Counted from the stretch's first letter, positions 1 through 9,884 are shown. The stretch is 64,000 nucleotides of DNA from Pollenia angustigena (GCA_930367215.1 OV884058.1:221630208-221694207); one strand, 5' to 3'. The notes: generated by a model not told the origin, from the sequence alone. Program-made: numbers and translations.

Positions 1-32
1 AATAAATTTAAATTAAAAAAAAAATATATATA
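1..32. repeat. Left part of a MITE split by a later insertion
   Basis: This short A/T-rich stretch aligns with about 59028-59060 inside the complete MITE at 58311-59294. The copy resumes at 2577 after the 33-2572 element. It therefore continues to the left of the window. Confidence 0.5.
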
Positions 33-689
33 GAGCAATTCCATATGAAAGCGATCACCTTTTGGACGACCCCTCTCCGATTTTAAAATAAATAGTCTCA
101 ATCGATTGCCCAGCAAAAAATAATGTACCTACATATTTTTTTTTTTTTTTTTATAGTGACTGGTTTAGTGGTGGTGTACACCACTGTCATGTGAAAAATT
201 GAAGAATTCTTCATAAGGGACCTCATTGAAAGTTGTTTTAAAAAAAACTACTAAAGCGATCGCAACGAGTGATAGGTATTGAATCAGGCTTTAATTGAAA
301 AATAAAATTTTCCTAATTTTTCTTAGAAATTTACCTTTAAATTTTCCCATGAAAATTAAATTTTCCGATTTTCCACAGAAGCTCCTAAATTTTCCGGCTA
401 ATTTTTTTTTTTTTTTTTTTGGATTCCTCATAATTTTTGCTTTAAGAATCAGCAATAAAAAAATGGGCCCCGACTCCTTGTTTGGACAGGAGAAGAGCAT
501 TTAAGATACCACCTTGTTAAAAATACATTTTAAAAATTATTTTACAGTTAAAAATACATTTATGAAGAAAAAATCAATTTTTTTTTTAAGAGCCCCAAGT
601 TGAGTGTGTAGTGAATATGGTCTGCCTGCCTTCACAAGATCGGCCATAAATCCATGGCATGTAATGGCACACCAAACCCGACTGAGGCT

Positions 690-854
690 ACAGGTCATAA
701 AATGTTTTGTAAATTTTTTAAATTACCAGGTAATAAATATTTCGCCTAAAATGACACGTGCAGAAACAAGTCATAAAACACGGATTTTCCATAAATATGG
801 CGAAATATTTATTACCTGGTAATTTAAAAAATTTGCAAAACATTTTATGACCTG
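690..854. repeat. Internal hairpin of the 33-2572 transposon
   Basis: Arms 690-747 and about 799-854 are near-perfect reverse complements and share the motif TTACCAGGTAATAAATATTT. They enclose about 50 bp. A further half-copy motif (acattttatgacc) follows at about 899-911. This is probably a subterminal structural or transposase-binding region. Confidence 0.8.
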
Positions 855-1033
855 TGGTCGGCTTATTGGCAGTAACCAATTAAGTCCCTCTTTAAAAAAC
901 ATTTTATGACCAGTAGTTCACGCAAATTTTCCTATTAAAGAAAAGCAAATATCGCTTATTTTTTTTACCTATTTTTTACCAAAAAATAAATATAAATACT
1001 TCACAGTTTGCCATCCTACGACCAAAAGAATGC

Positions 1034-1802
1034 GTGCTGGCATTAGACAGGCACGGAACGCATTCAGTCTGCGTTTGCATGTTTCATCAAAACATCAAAT
1101 TAATTTTCTTTCCATGCAAGAAATTGAAAGTATTTCACGGTGAAATTGAAACATATAGGCGACTCCTGTCGAAGTCGTTGTGCGCATACCCCACGGAAAA
1201 TTGTCATCTGTCCAAATGCGACAATTGTCCGAAAGCAGATTCCGGAATTCATCGAGGAATTCGGATTCAAGTTGAATGAACTGAAGGCGCACCATTTCAT
1301 ATCCGAGATGCAATCGAAATTTCTAAAGGAAAGTAAGGAGAAATTAGCCCAAAATGAAGATAACGAACTACAGACCGTAAGCCTTGTTGTTGTCGCGGAG
1401 AGTTTAGCTCATAATTATGCGTCCGTTTATTTATTTCAAATGAAACTGTTTGAATTCTTAAGATCAAAATTCGATGCAATCGACAAAGTAACGTTTTTCT
1501 CAGACGGCGCGGCTTCTCAGTACAAGAATAAAAAAAATTTTTACAATCTTTGCATAATTGAAGAAGAACAAAACTGCAAGGTCGAGTGGCACTTTTTCGC
1601 GACGTCCCACGGTAAGGGCCCATGCGATGCGTTAGGGGGAACCCTAAAACGCATGGCGACTAAGGCAAGTTTGCAAAGGCCATATACTGACCAGATCTTA
1701 AATGTACAACATTTGTTTTCGTGGATTCAAAGCAAGGAAATTGCCATTAACACAGTTTTATGCACTCAAAAAGAACACGATGCCATGGAGCGACGAATTT
1801 AA
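1034..1802 (+). pseudogene. Broken transposase-like gene of the 33-2572 element
   Basis: Two overlapping reading frames (1034-1279 and 1140-1802) together show a recognisable insect transposon protein family. There is a Cys-rich segment (HSVCVCMFHQN, then CDNCPK) in the first frame. In the second comes FFSDGAASQYKNKKNF, then WHFFATSHGKGPCDALGG and KRMATKASLQRP. The Asp in SDGAASQYK and the HGKGPCD block look like catalytic-core signatures of a DDE-type enzyme. A frameshift near 1235 separates the two parts, the N-terminus is missing, and the middle looks shortened. The family is familiar from many arthropod genomes, but I cannot name its superfamily with certainty; the 4-bp TSD favours Sola-like. 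It is non-functional as it stands. Confidence 0.7.
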
Positions 1803-2576
1803 AACAGATATAATAATGTCAAAACTATAACTGGAACGCAAAAGTTTCCTTGCTTCATACCAAATATTTCTGATATGTCAATTAATGTAAAGCGGTACTC
1901 TTCGTCTGCCGACGTGCTAAATTTAAAGTTACTTTAATTTTATAATGATGCCAAGACAATTGAAATTTTTAATAAATATTGTAATTAAGTATAAGCAGCA
2001 AAATAAGAAAGATTTTTTCTTCATAAATGTATTTTTAACTGTAAAATAATTTTTAAAATGTATTTTTAACAAGGTGGTCTCTTAAATGCTCTTCTCCTGT
2101 CCAAACAAGGAGTCGGGGCCCATTTTTTTATTGCTGATTCTTAAAGCAAAAATTATGAGGAATCCAAAAAAAAAAAAAAAAATTAGCCGGAAAATTTAGG
2201 AGCTTCTGTGGAAAATCGGAAAATTTAATTTTCATGGGAAAATTTAAAGGTAAATTTCTAAGAAAAATTATGAAAATTTTATTTTTCAATTAAAGCCTGA
2301 TTCAATACCTTTCCAACGAGCTATCACTCGTTGCGATCGCTTTAGTAGTTTTTTTTTAAAACAACTTTCAATGAGGTCCCTTATGAAGAATTCTTCAATT
2401 TTTCACATGACAGTGGTGTACACCACCACTAAACCAGTCACTATAAAAAATAAAAAAAATATGTAGGTACATTATTTTTTGCTGGGCAATCGATTGAGAC
2501 TATTTATTTTAAAATCGGAGAGGGGTCGTCCAAAAATTTGCCAATTTTGATCGTTTTCATATGGAATTGCTCTATA

Positions 2577-2797
2577 TTTTTATTTATATTCCACATTGTA
2601 TTATAATCCACATTTGAGAATTACGTTTGAAAGCAAGTTGAAAATAAAGGCATTTTTAAATTTGAAAATAATTTGCCCTTTTTGTTGAGAACGCTACGAT
2701 TTTTAAATCATTATCAAACGTTTCTCGTTTGAAAAACGTTTGATTTCAAATCATTTTCAATTTGAAATCAAACCTCCGTGTTTGTTGTGAATAAACG
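2577..2797. repeat. Right part of the MITE interrupted at position 33
   Basis: The sequence is about 90% identical to 59064-59294, including the repeated AAACGTTTGATTTCAAAT motifs and the terminal CGTGTTTGTTG. The two copies differ by small indels. It proves that the 33-2572 transposon landed inside an older MITE. Confidence 0.8.
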
Positions 2798-3132
2798 TAA
2801 ACAAACATAAACATGCACATGTAAGCAAAATGTAAACAACTTTTGACAGCTCAAAAGAATATAAACAATGATCATCAGGCTTCTCGCACAGACCTTTTCA
2901 ATGGGCCTTGAATTAATGCAGAAATTTTTTATTGGTAACGCTGCAAATATGTACATACATATCAGGGATGGAAAACGGGGTTTTGAATCACAAAAGAAAA
3001 TCAAAACAAAATAAAGATTCGTGCTAAAAAAATAAGGTAATATGACTAAACTATAAAATAATCAAAATCATGATTAATTAGAAATTTTAATAATTTGAAT
3101 GTTTTTTTGTTTTATAAATTTCTTTATGTAAA
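2798..3132. other. AT-rich spacer, nothing recognised
   Basis: About 335 bp between the MITE end and the errantivirus. No domain, repeat or structured element was recognised. The last four bases (TAAA) are the errantivirus target duplication. Confidence 0.6.
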
Positions 3133-3484
3133 AATTTAAATAAAACGATTAAAATTTTCTTTTATTTAAATTTTAACGTTTATTATTCGATTTGAGTTTT
3201 AAGACTAAACTTAAAAACTAATTGCAGTTGGTTATATTCAATTTGGCTTTTGGCTCATATTGAATATAAACAAATGATGATAAAAAAAAAATAAAACTTA
3301 CTAAAAATATAACCTGCTCAATATTGTTTTTATTTCACTCATATTACAAGAAGTGTAAGTATGGTGTGAGTAATTATTTATAAACATAAATAATTACTTG
3401 CGATTCGTATTTCAAGAATTAGAATCACAGGGTATTCATATTACGACTGGATATTTGGTCATAATTATGTCGTTGGGTAAAACT
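3133..3484 (-). repeat. 3' LTR of the errantivirus
   Basis: 352 bp, matching 9903-10254 base for base wherever compared. Its outer end abuts the TAAA target duplication. The last codons of env and the env stop (3436-3438) lie inside this LTR. Confidence 0.97.
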
Positions 3485-4971
3485 CCCCCCGACGAAGATT
3501 GGTTTCCAATTTCTGAATGACATTTGGGAAACGATATAATAGTTTTATTTATTGTCTTTTTAGATTTTAATTTAATTATTAGGTACCCAATGATAAGAAT
3601 TGTTGCAATTACGATTACAATATAAAAGGCTATGTTAATTGTTTTTTGATTGTATTTAAGTTCTTCTATGTATCTTATATTTCTAATGTGCTGGTAAGTT
3701 AAGTTTTTTATTGGTAATTCCTCTTCAAAATTTATCTGTATTTCTTTAGGAAAATTAGGTATTATTATACTTTTACCGTATGATTTTCTATCATACCATT
3801 TTTCAAGAATCTTAATTTTACATTCTTCAATTTTTATAAGATAATGTCCAGTTAAAGTTATAGGAATTTGATTACAGGTTTGGTTTATAGTTACATTATT
3901 CATATTTATGGTAAAAATCAAATTAGAATTTACTTCTATTACATTTATAAATGGATTTTTCCGATAATTACATTGCATTTTTTTATAATTTAGTATATTT
4001 TCAATACAGTTATCTTTAATCATGGTTAAATTCTTCTTATGATTTGTTTCAAAATATATAATATTATCTTTTGTGATATATGTATGCAATTTTTCACTTA
4101 ACTCTAAATTTTTGTTATTTGGAATGGGTTGGATAAATAGGGTTTCATAAAATTCGGGTGTTAGCTGGGGAATTTGGATTATAATCAGGATATTTCGTTC
4201 GTTTGTTGCTACGGCTATTCTAATATTTTCCAATTTTTCAAAAGTTATGTCATGTTCTTCTATTTCCTCATCGGTTAATATATTTTGGCTAAGAAGCCCT
4301 AGGCTTGATGTCAAAAGGATTCCTTCAACCTTGTCAATTATCTTTTCTAGTTTTGCTATCTGGAAGGTGACCTTTGTCTTTTGTATTTCTAATTTATCCT
4401 TTTCATTCGCATAATTAATCGTTGCGTATTCTAAATACATCTTTTTACTTTCCATTTCATATATTTTAGATAATTTGGTCAACTGGTCATCAAAATGTTG
4501 GTTTATATTAATTTGACTATTGGATTGTTCAATTGTATTATGGGTATTAGTTTCCATCATTCTCAACCTATTCTCAATTTCTAGTCTGTCGTCATTGTCC
4601 ATTGTACCGGATAAGTATTTTAATCCCGTTCCCAAAACATTAATAAGTCCTCGTTTCTGTCTATGTGGAATAAGCATTTTCAGGGATGCTTTCAAATGCC
4701 GTAATTCCTGATTTATGTAATCATCATCCAAATTTGTGGTACTATTTTCTAATTTCTGTATATATTCTTCAAATTTTGTAACATTGAATATATGTACGAT
4801 GTTATGATATTCTTTAATAAGGTGTCTTTTCCCTAAATTTACGATAGCAAATCCATTTCCTGTACTCAGGTCTGTAAATTCAATTTTCTGAGCGTGTGTC
4901 GCGTAAAGTGTGAACATTGTCGGTAACGCCAACCAGAACATCTTCCGAGAGTGAATCATTAGTGTGTTCAT
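3436..4971 (-). CDS. env: Errantivirus envelope protein
   Basis: An open frame of 511 codons from the first ATG (4971). The frame is open slightly further upstream and overlaps the end of pol by about 90-100 nt. In errantiviruses Env is made from a spliced mRNA and mediates membrane fusion (family knowledge). Visible: an N-terminal hydrophobic stretch (about residues 11-25) that can act as a signal peptide; a furin-type site RQKR near residue 104 followed by a hydrophobic, glycine-containing fusion-peptide-like segment; several N-x-S/T sites; a long middle region with coiled-coil character; a C-terminal membrane span (about residues 445-470); and a tail of roughly 35 residues. The frame is uninterrupted. 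Its 3' end runs through the polypurine tract and 49 nt into the LTR. Confidence 0.92.
   Translation of the reverse strand: MNTLMIHSRKMFWLALPTMFTLYATHAQKIEFTDLSTGNGFAIVNLGKRHLIKEYHNIVHIFNVTKFEEYIQKLENSTTNLDDDYINQELRHLKASLKMLIPHRQKRGLINVLGTGLKYLSGTMDNDDRLEIENRLRMMETNTHNTIEQSNSQININQHFDDQLTKLSKIYEMESKKMYLEYATINYANEKDKLEIQKTKVTFQIAKLEKIIDKVEGILLTSSLGLLSQNILTDEEIEEHDITFEKLENIRIAVATNERNILIIIQIPQLTPEFYETLFIQPIPNNKNLELSEKLHTYITKDNIIYFETNHKKNLTMIKDNCIENILNYKKMQCNYRKNPFINVIEVNSNLIFTINMNNVTINQTCNQIPITLTGHYLIKIEECKIKILEKWYDRKSYGKSIIIPNFPKEIQINFEEELPIKNLTYQHIRNIRYIEELKYNQKTINIAFYIVIVIATILIIGYLIIKLKSKKTINKTIISFPKCHSEIGNQSSSGGVLPNDIIMTKYPVVI
3485..3490 (-). promoter_or_regulatory. Polypurine tract of the errantivirus
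   Basis: Six C on the plus strand read GGGGGG on the element strand, directly before the LTR start AGTTTTACCC. It lies inside the env frame. This is the expected plus-strand priming site. Confidence 0.8.
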
Positions 4972-6724
4972 CGCTATGGTCAACCAAAACCTCCATTGAG
5001 CTGAAAGTATTTTTGGCTCGAATTAACTGATCTTTATAAACATTTTGATTTTTATTTCTATATCTTTTGTCAGTAATTTTTTCTAAAATTATTTTTTCCT
5101 GCCTAGTATCCGTTTTATGCGCCCTAAAATCTTTTTTGAAGTTTTCGTTTACTGGCTGATCCCTTCGTTTCTTATTAAGGTATGCTAAATTTTTCCTTTT
5201 CCTCAATTCAATTATTTCGCTAATTTTTTGGTTTTCTACAGAATTGTTTTGAAAATGAATTTCTATTGGTTTTCTCCGAGTTGTTAGGTGGAGGGTATTA
5301 TTATAAATAAAATTTGCTTGAGTAGGCAAATCTATGTTATAAACTATATCAGATGTTTCCTCTCTTTTTCTTAAAATCCTTATATTCTCATTAAGGCTAC
5401 TGTGAAATCTTTCAACGTCTGAATTTCCTGTGTGACGATAAGGAGTAGTAAAATGATATTCCACATTTGTTTTCTCTAGAAAATCTTTAAAAAGAGCTGA
5501 ATTAAACCCAGGTTCATTGTCTATAATCAATTTTTTGGGGGTTCTCATTAAATTAAAAAGAATAGTGAAATGTTTTATAAAGTTTAATGGAGTTCTCTCT
5601 TCAATTTTTTGTACCAAAGCATACTTTGAAAATTTATCAATCATCGTTATGTAGGCGTCCTTTGTGTCTAAGAACCATATATCGGCATGATATATCATAT
5701 ATGGTCCACTAGGCGTTTCTGTCCTTTCAAAAGGAAGTTTAACCGGATGCCTTTCTATTTTGTAATTACAAATCTCACAATTATTTATGACTCTAGATAT
5801 TTCTTTTTTAATATTCGGGTAATAGTATTTTTCCTTTAATTCTAAATATGTTTTGTCGATACCGGGGTGATTATTTTCATACTTATGGTGCTTCATTATA
5901 ATTTCTAACAATTTTTCTTTTCCTACGTTCTCCAGTAATATATATGTTCTATAAACTCTAAACTTTTTTATATTCTTTAACTTAATTACTTCATCCTGAA
6001 TCATAGTGTATAATTCCTCAATGTTGCAATAAATTACCACGTTTTCTTCTTCTTTGATTATTTTAATTATTTTCTCTAAAATTATTCTGTAGTCATCTGC
6101 ACTGACTCCGAATTTGTACAGTTTCTTTTTAAATTGAATTTTCTCTTCGTATGAGTCTTCTTCTTGTTTTTCAATTAGTATTTGTTTACTTGCAAACTGT
6201 AGAGGATTTCCTGTCACCTGAATATGATCTAACCCATCATCCTGAGCGCTATGTACTGTTGGTACAGGCGAGTTCTGTCTTTTTCTTGTTTCTTTTCTAA
6301 CATTTTTAGGCTGAACAGTATCCCTTTCTACGATTTTGAAATTTAGTTTTTCGTTTCTATGCTTTCGTAAGAAATGCCTTTTTAAACCTACTTTGCTTTC
6401 AAATACACCATTACAAAACTGACATTGGAAAATGTGAGCACCGTGCTTGTGTTTTACATGTTGGTTTAAAACCTCTTTTCTTTTGTAAGCTTTATGACAC
6501 GATTCGCACTCAAATAGATTCACCTCCGCACTTGTTATCCTTGATAAGGCATCTGCCACTTTATTTTCCTTACCTTGTACATGGCTTATATCAAACTCAT
6601 ATTCATTGAGCTTAATTTTCCATCGAATCATCTTTGAATTAGGTTCCCTTAACCTAGCTAACCAAACTAGTGGTTTATGATCTGTATGTAATCTAAATTT
6701 TCTTCCATATAAATAATGTCTATA
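4880..6724 (-). CDS. pol: Errantivirus pol, RNase H end + C2H2 fingers + integrase
   Basis: This is the downstream third of pol, in the same frame as the RT segment but separated from it by a TAG at 6725-6727. In order: the end of RNase H (HTDHKPLVWL, then KVADALSRIT); two C2H2 zinc fingers (CESC...HVKHKH and CQFC...HFLRKH, each C-x2-C-x12-H-x4-H); a linker; an HHCC zinc-binding domain (H..H, then CEIC); and the integrase core with Asp in HADIWF, Asp in IIDNEPG and Glu in DVERFHS. The integrase core looks complete. The zinc fingers are not a standard part of gypsy-group Pol. It ends with TGA at 4880-4882, overlapping env. There is no start codon of its own; it would be made only as part of Gag-Pol. 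Confidence 0.93.
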   Translation of the reverse strand, partial: YRHYLYGRKFRLHTDHKPLVWLARLREPNSKMIRWKIKLNEYEFDISHVQGKENKVADALSRITSAEVNLFECESCHKAYKRKEVLNQHVKHKHGAHIFQCQFCNGVFESKVGLKRHFLRKHRNEKLNFKIVERDTVQPKNVRKETRKRQNSPVPTVHSAQDDGLDHIQVTGNPLQFASKQILIEKQEEDSYEEKIQFKKKLYKFGVSADDYRIILEKIIKIIKEEENVVIYCNIEELYTMIQDEVIKLKNIKKFRVYRTYILLENVGKEKLLEIIMKHHKYENNHPGIDKTYLELKEKYYYPNIKKEISRVINNCEICNYKIERHPVKLPFERTETPSGPYMIYHADIWFLDTKDAYITMIDKFSKYALVQKIEERTPLNFIKHFTILFNLMRTPKKLIIDNEPGFNSALFKDFLEKTNVEYHFTTPYRHTGNSDVERFHSSLNENIRILRKREETSDIVYNIDLPTQANFIYNNTLHLTTRRKPIEIHFQNNSVENQKISEIIELRKRKNLAYLNKKRRDQPVNENFKKDFRAHKTDTRQEKIILEKITDKRYRNKNQNVYKDQLIRAKNTFSSMEVLVDHSDEHTNDSLSEDVLVGVTDNVHTLRDTRSEN

Positions 6725-8092
6725 CTAACCACAAGCCCAAACTATAGCAAGTAATTCTTTTTCAATTACGCTATAATTAATTTCATGTTTGTTAAGCGTT
6801 CTTGAAGCGAACGCTATAGGACCATTGGCTTGGGATAGCACAGCACCCAAAGCGTAGTTACTAGCATCCGTGGTAAGTAAAAATTCCTTTTCGAAATCAG
6901 GGTACCTTAATACCATATCTGAAGTCAGTATTTGTCTCAACTTGTCGAAAGATTCTTTAAAGTCGGTGTCATTTGCGTTGATCTGACCGTCCTTTTTTAA
7001 CCTCAAAGTAAGCGGCTTGGCTATTTTAGCATAATCTGGAATAAATTTCCTGTAATATCCACTTAATCCTAAAAATGCTTGTAGCTCTTTTACAGTCTTT
7101 GGTATAGGAAAATTTCTTATGCAGTCAATTTTTTTAGGATCTGCTTTTATTCCATTTGCTGTTACAATATGCCCTAGAAAGTTAGTCTCAGATTTCAAAA
7201 ACTCACTTTTATTTAGCGACACTTTTAAATTAGCTTCTCTTAACGTCCGAAATATTTTTGTCAAATTGTCAATATGTTCCTGAAGGGATGTCCCAAACAC
7301 CAATATGTCATCCATATAGATAACACATATTTTATTAATGTATCTCCTAAGTATATTGTTCATCATTCTCTGGAATGATGCCGGGGCATTTTTTAGCCCA
7401 AATGGCATACGTTTGAATTCGTAATGGCCATCGCTTGTAGAAAATGCAGTTTTTTCCTGATCATTCTCGTGTACTTCTATCTGATAGAATCCTTTGGTTA
7501 AATCTAACGAAGAAAAATAGTTAGCCCTCCCTAGCTTGTCTAAAACTTCGTCAATAATTGGTATGGGATATTTATCCTCTCTTGTTTCAGCATTCAGTCT
7601 CCTATAATCTATGACAATTCTCCAATCCTTATGTCCTAATTTATCCTCCTTCTTCGGAACCACCCATATTGGGGAATTATATGGAGAGTCACTTGGAGTG
7701 ATTATACCCTGCTCCAACATTTCGGATATTTGTTTTTTAACTTCTTCCCTATGCACTTCTGGATACCTATATGATTTTGTGTATATTGGTCTATCATTGT
7801 AAGTAGGAATTTTATGTTTGACTTCGTTAGTAAAGGTTAAGTCATCTCCCTGTTTATAAAATATGTCTGAAAAGTCGTTCAAAAGGTTTTTAATTTTAAT
7901 TTGTTCTTCTTTATTTAGATGTTCTAATCTCAACTGTTCTTCTACTCCCAATTCATCCAGATGATGTAATTCGGGTAGGTTTTCTATATCACTGATTTCG
8001 CGTTTAATTAATATTTTATGTCCCTTTTCGTTTTGTCCCTCGAAATACAAGGGCAATTCCTGATTGTTAATTATTATACTTTTTTTCTCCTA
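6725..8092 (-). CDS. pol: Errantivirus pol, reverse transcriptase and start of RNase H
   Basis: The segment lies between two in-frame TAG codons (8090-8092 upstream, 6725-6727 at its end). It shows the full RT palm: the KKEDKLGHKDWRIVIDYR region, FSSLDLTKGFYQIEV, FKRMPFGLKNAPASFQ, the catalytic VIYMDDILVF box (about 245 residues in), then LGHIV and FLGLSGYYRKFI of the connection. RNase H begins with TTDASNYALGAVLSQ and reaches EKELLAIVWA, where the second TAG interrupts it mid-domain. The frame continues unchanged after the stop, so each interruption is a single nonsense change rather than an indel. Apart from the stops all key residues are present. Confidence 0.93.
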
Positions 8093-8442
8093 GTTTATAA
8101 TAGAATTATTGTCACGCAGTAATTTTGTTCCGAAGATTCCATTAAAAGTGGGATGAAAATTAAAAATTTTAAAAGTTATATCTTTTTTTAAAACAATTTG
8201 AAGAGCATCCTTTTTTATTTTTGCTTCTTCTTTAATTTCTAAATATCCTGAGGCAGTTCTTATTTGTAAAGGAGTTTTTAATGTATAAATAAAATTTTTT
8301 GGGCAATGATCCCTTTGAATTAAGTTCTCTGTAGAACCGGTATCTATTAAGATTCTTGTTGTCCGTTGGTTCTGTTCAAACAGAATATAGGGTAATTTGA
8401 GTTCGGTGGCTCCCTCGCCTGGGAGGCCATAAATTGAAAATT
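8093..8442 (-). CDS. pol: Errantivirus pol, protease region
   Basis: This frame is -1 relative to gag, entered at the AAATTTT slippery site (8437-8443). It carries an aspartic-protease active site, LIDTGSTENL, about 30 codons in, and the flap/C-terminal motif IFGTKLLRDN near its end. It ends at a TAG (8090-8092) just after the protease, before the RT domain and in the same frame as RT. The protease matures Gag and Gag-Pol (family knowledge). The stop could be a simple nonsense mutation. A natural protease-RT readthrough arrangement is possible but would be unusual. Confidence 0.85.
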
Positions 8443-9366
8443 TTGAGATGTTGAAGGTTGTTGTTCATTAATATTATAGTTTTGTCTAGTCTGTTCACTT
8501 ATGTCCATAGGTTCTGTGACATTGTGTCTATTCCTGTTCTGATTATAAAAATTTCTATTAAAACTGGCTTTATGGGAAAAATTTGGATTTGTGTTAGGGT
8601 TATTATAGGGATTAGGATTTTTAAAAGTTTTAACAAAACTATTATTATAATTATTGGAATAACCTTCATGATTTTTCGCTTTATTTTCGGAATTAGATTT
8701 TTGTAAATAACTTTGATTTTTAAAATTGTTACTATTATTATTATTCTTTGGTTTTTCATTTGACAAGAGATTCGCCTGTCCAAGCTCGTGAAGAGCTACT
8801 TCTAAAGAATTTGGTTTGAGGGCACAGAGGACCGTTCTTAAGTTGAGTGGCAACTTATTTACGAAGACCTTTAATGCTACCTTATTATTATGGTTGATTT
8901 CAGATTGACTTCCGTCCAATCTATGTCTTTGATTAAGTAAAGACAGTTTCGCTTGAATATAATTATAGAATTGTACTACGTTACCCCTATACTGGGCACC
9001 TTTCAATTCTTCGTATAAAAGTTCAGTGGAGGCTAAACCTCCAAAATTAAGTTCTAATAGATTCTTTATCTCAATCCATCTAGACAAGTGGGGATGTATT
9101 TCCAAAACTGTTCTTGCCTTACCTTTTATTTTCCCTTTTATTATGGATAAAAACATTCTCTGGGAAGTGGGGCTGTACTCATCCATCGATGAGATGACGT
9201 TATCAATACTCTCCAGGAAGGGGTACAAGTCTTCTTTTCTTCCATCAAAATCCTGAACTAAGCCAAGAAATTTGAATGGATCAATGTCCCTAGCCATTGC
9301 TTGCTGAGGATACGGTTGCTGCACTTGCTGGAGCTGCGCCTGCTGTTGTAGCAATTGTTGTTCCAT
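8347..9366 (-). CDS. gag: Errantivirus Gag
   Basis: 339 codons from the first ATG (9366). The frame is open upstream to about 9510 but without an ATG, and that part resembles the repeated leader, so I take 9366 as the start. The protein opens with a Gln-rich stretch, then the capsid-like region (FKFLGLVQDFDGRKEDLYPFLE, EIKNLLELNFGG, VQFYNYIQAKL) and an Asn-rich, basic C-terminal third. There is no CCHC zinc knuckle, as is usual for errantiviral Gag. It forms the particle and packages the RNA (family knowledge). It ends 46 bp inside the protease reading frame, with the frameshift site about 96 nt before the stop. It appears intact. Confidence 0.9.
   Translation of the reverse strand: MEQQLLQQQAQLQQVQQPYPQQAMARDIDPFKFLGLVQDFDGRKEDLYPFLESIDNVISSMDEYSPTSQRMFLSIIKGKIKGKARTVLEIHPHLSRWIEIKNLLELNFGGLASTELLYEELKGAQYRGNVVQFYNYIQAKLSLLNQRHRLDGSQSEINHNNKVALKVFVNKLPLNLRTVLCALKPNSLEVALHELGQANLLSNEKPKNNNNSNNFKNQSYLQKSNSENKAKNHEGYSNNYNNSFVKTFKNPNPYNNPNTNPNFSHKASFNRNFYNQNRNRHNVTEPMDISEQTRQNYNINEQQPSTSQNFQFMASQAREPPNSNYPIFCLNRTNGQQES
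8408..8443 (-). promoter_or_regulatory. Gag-Pol -1 ribosomal frameshift signal
   Basis: On the element strand the gag codons AAT TTT sit in a canonical slippery heptamer A AAT TTT (plus-strand 8437-8443). After an 8-nt spacer comes a stem: GGCCTCCC (8421-8428) pairs with GGGAGCC (8408-8414) with one bulged C and a 6-nt loop. Slipping back one base enters exactly the frame that encodes the DTGS protease. Heptamer, spacing and stem together match known retroviral -1 frameshift signals. Confidence 0.85.
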
Positions 9367-9884
9367 TATTGATTTCTCCCGGTTGTTGTCGAATACTGCT
9401 TCTCTCCGGGATTTATTTCTTTTGCTATCCACGTTATTATATTTTTTTATAGCTGCCCAAACAATATCGTTGCCTGGTGACACTTGTTTCTCACAACTTC
9501 ACAATACGAATTTTATTCTTCTGCTATCCGCTTTATTATAGCTGCCCAAACAATTTCGATGCTTGGTGACACTTGTTTCACAATACGAACTTTATTCTTC
9601 TGATATCCACTTTATTTTATTTTTTTTTCTTTTTTGTTTTATTTTTATTTGATAGGTAAGTTCATTTAAGGATCTTCTTCATAGATCCTACACATTTGAA
9701 CCTTTAAATTATTAAAATTATATTTTTTAGGGAAAAATATTTTGTGTCCTTTTAAATAGGATTATAAAACCCGATTTTATTTTATTTTTATTTGACTCCT
9801 TTTCGTGGAGTATTTTAAAAATATTTTATCCTTTTTCGTAGGATCTTTTTTACAGGATAGATAAATCTTTTTTTTTTTTTTATC
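9367..9884 (-). other. Errantivirus 5' leader with internal repeats
   Basis: The stretch between the primer-binding site and gag. The motif GCTGCCCAAACAAT...TGGTGACACTTGTTTC occurs at about 9450-9490 and again at 9540-9580 with TATTCTTCTG blocks, i.e. a roughly 80-bp unit repeated. T-rich tracts fill the rest. It probably holds packaging signals and the splice donor used for env, but I cannot pinpoint them. Confidence 0.6.

Larger units (their letters stand above)
33..2572. mobile_element. DNA transposon with ~540-bp inverted repeats, 4-bp TSD (Sola-like?)
   Basis: The ends GAGCAATTCCATATG are inverted at 33 and 2572. The two arms (33-~577 and ~2011-2572) match almost base for base, including a run of T or A in each. 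The flanks are TATA at 29-32 and 2573-2576, a 4-bp target duplication. The interior holds a broken DDE-type gene (1034-1802) and a second hairpin (690-854). The termini resemble the GGGTAATTCCATGTC ends of the foldback at 45565-49562, which also has a 4-bp TSD, so both probably belong to one superfamily. Sola transposons make 4-bp TSDs, which is consistent, but the assignment is inference. Confidence 0.85.

Noticed and set aside
291..504. Overlapping open frames on both strands in the first transposon arm
   Set aside because: They lie in the inverted repeat, are low complexity (K/F runs from A/T tracts) and have mirror counterparts in the other arm.
8458..8783. Ile-rich open frames inside gag on both strands
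   Set aside because: Shadows of the Asn-rich gag coding sequence; no domain.
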